From positions 1 to 6,175 of the forward strand of contig CATYZE010000051.1 of NCBI GenBank assembly GCA_958415525.1: DNA of 6,175 bases, in the 5' to 3' direction. A program made the position numbers and the translations under genes. The notes beneath the pieces are model-generated. The model worked only from the letters and a program-made list of their open reading frames with translations. It ran no database searches and was not told where the DNA came from. Below, in pieces: positions 5,698 through 6,175 of the stretch. Every line of letters begins with the position of its first letter. Within the stretch, counting starts at the first letter, position 1. The DNA comes from an uncultured Collinsella sp. GTDB taxonomy: Bacteria; Actinomycetota; Coriobacteriia; Coriobacteriales; Coriobacteriaceae.

Positions 5698-5961
5698 CTA
5701 CTCGCCAAGACCGCTCTTGATGAGCTCGATGGCAGCAGCCAGAGCCTCGGCCTCGTCGGCGCCGTCGCACTTGACCTCGACCTCGGTGCCGCAGGGGATA
5801 CCAGCAGCCATGAGGGCCATCGGGGACTTGCCGTTGACCTCCTTCTCGGGGGTGACGACCGTCACGTCACAGGCGTACTTGCCCATGGTGGAGGCGAACA
5901 GACCAGCCGGACGCATGTGCAGACCCTGAGGATTAACGAGGGTAGCCTTCTCAGAAACCAT
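5698..5961 (-). CDS. ptsH: Phosphocarrier protein HPr
   Basis: An 87-residue cytoplasmic protein that carries phosphate from Enzyme I to the sugar-specific EIIs. The catalytic site is NPQGLHMRPAG (10-20) with phosphorylated His15 and the conserved Arg17. Ser46, the target of HPr kinase/phosphorylase in Gram-positive bacteria, is present in NGKSPMALMAAG (43-54), which would allow carbon catabolite control if the kinase is encoded elsewhere. The residue after it is Pro47, where many Firmicutes have a hydrophobic Ile or Leu that contacts partner proteins. The length matches the family (85-88). The ATG at 5961 has AAGGAG six bases upstream, and no other start fits. It is the first gene of the visible pts group, with ptsI 127 bases downstream across a hairpin. 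The identity is certain; the regulatory use of Ser46 is inferred from the residue alone. Confidence 0.97.
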   Translation of the reverse strand: MVSEKATLVNPQGLHMRPAGLFASTMGKYACDVTVVTPEKEVNGKSPMALMAAGIPCGTEVEVKCDGADEAEALAAAIELIKSGLGE

Positions 5962-5987
5962 AGTTGACTCCTTTTTTGTGTTTAACC

Positions 5988-6007
5988 CCTGTCATGCATG
6001 TGGCAGG
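5988..6007 (-). repeat. Inverted repeat in the ptsH leader
   Basis: An imperfect 20-base inverted repeat with half-sites CCTGTCA and TGGCAGG around TGCATG, 14 bases before the ptsH Shine-Dalgarno site. One position pair is imperfect. It lies just downstream of the likely start site, where an operator bound by a repressor would block transcription. In the RNA it would form only a short stem with an A-C mismatch, so a DNA site seems more likely than an RNA structure. No binding protein can be named. Confidence 0.35.
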
Positions 6008-6026
6008 AGTCAGATTCACGACATTG

Positions 6027-6032
6027 TTTATA
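6027..6032 (-). promoter_or_regulatory. Candidate -10 element of the ptsH promoter
   Basis: TATAAA (6032-6027) on the minus strand matches five of six consensus -10 bases, in a locally AT-rich stretch. An overlapping TAATAT (6035-6030) has TGAAAA as a weak -35 at 17 bases. A start near 6020 gives a leader of about 58 bases that contains the inverted repeat at 5988-6007. The -35 is poor in either alignment. Confidence 0.4.
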
Positions 6033-6078
6033 TTAACTCACATCAAACGGTTTTTCATTGTGTTTCGCACGAATTGTT

Positions 6079-6100
6079 GGACAGATGTCGTTCGCTGTCC
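6079..6100. repeat. Perfect six-base inverted repeat upstream of the ptsH promoter
   Basis: GGACAG (6079-6084) and CTGTCC (6095-6100) are exact reverse complements separated by ten bases. The centres of the two arms are 16 bases apart. This lies about 45-70 bases upstream of the candidate -10, a position open to an activator. It could equally be a chance repeat in GC-rich sequence. Confidence 0.28.
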
Positions 6101-6158
6101 GCTCGCCTGCCGGGCGGGGCGGTTAAGTTTGCTGCTCTACAGTCCTGCGCAAGACGGA

Positions 6159-6175
6159 AAGCACATTAAGTGCTT
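6159..6175. other. Hairpin at the right edge, possible terminator of an upstream gene
   Basis: AAGCAC (6159-6164) and GTGCTT (6170-6175) form a perfect six-base stem with the five-base loop ATTAA, ending exactly at the window edge. The stem may continue outside. On the minus strand the bases after it, TCCGTCTTG, are a poor T-tract. It could be the terminator of a gene upstream of ptsH, on either strand. No coding region is supported in 5962-6175. Confidence 0.3.

Noticed and set aside
5588..5929. A 113-codon plus-strand frame across ptsH and the ptsH-ptsI gap
   Set aside because: Antisense to ptsH and to the hairpin; Ser/Ala/Pro-rich shadow composition.
6026..6048. Possible CRP-like or other dyad in the AT-rich ptsH promoter (TGTGA half-site)
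   Set aside because: Only one half-site matches; the other side lacks TCACA. The GTTT/AAAC ends are too short to count as an operator.
5978..6169. A 63-codon plus-strand frame upstream of ptsH
   Set aside because: It overlaps the ptsH promoter and leader, has no clear ribosome binding site and resembles no protein I recognise.

Overview
The window is a compact, GC-rich bacterial segment in which every supported gene lies on the minus strand. Read in transcription order (high to low coordinates) it holds: a leader region (5962-6175), ptsH for HPr (5698-5961), ptsI for Enzyme I (3861-5570), a PfkB-family sugar-phosphate kinase (2854-3786), a second paralogous kinase of the same length (1737-2669), cca for the tRNA nucleotidyltransferase (182-1576), and the 5' part of a tRNA-Glu(CTC) gene that runs off the left edge (1-54). 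The GC-rich coding sequence, good Shine-Dalgarno sites, an HPr that keeps the regulatory Ser46, and the flavour of the proteins suggest a Gram-positive actinobacterium, most likely of the Coriobacteriia (Collinsella-like). That placement is inference from protein style and gene content; no marker in the window settles it.

ptsH and ptsI encode the two general components of the phosphotransferase system (PEP to EI to HPr to sugar-specific EIIs). The adjacent kinases are of the 1-phosphofructokinase / tagatose-6-phosphate kinase (FruK/LacC) type and would convert a PTS product such as fructose-1-phosphate to a bisphosphate for glycolysis. No sugar-specific EII is present, so the incoming sugar must be handled by a transporter encoded elsewhere.

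Transcription units can be partly read. A hairpin with a short T-tract lies between ptsH and ptsI, and a possible ptsI promoter overlaps its tail, which suggests HPr and EI are made in unequal amounts. Between ptsI and the first kinase there is a strong hairpin without a T-tract, so these two are probably co-transcribed. A good intrinsic terminator ends the first kinase gene. The second kinase has a candidate promoter of its own and its own terminator. cca and the tRNA gene follow as separate units.

Nothing in the window looks like an undescribed system. The points most worth checking are the active-site differences in the two kinases (CAGD in place of GAGD in both; GKGLN in one and GKGLD in the other) and the RNA structures in the ptsH-ptsI and ptsI-kinase gaps. 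No mobile element, CRISPR array, phage gene or sign of recent transfer was seen.
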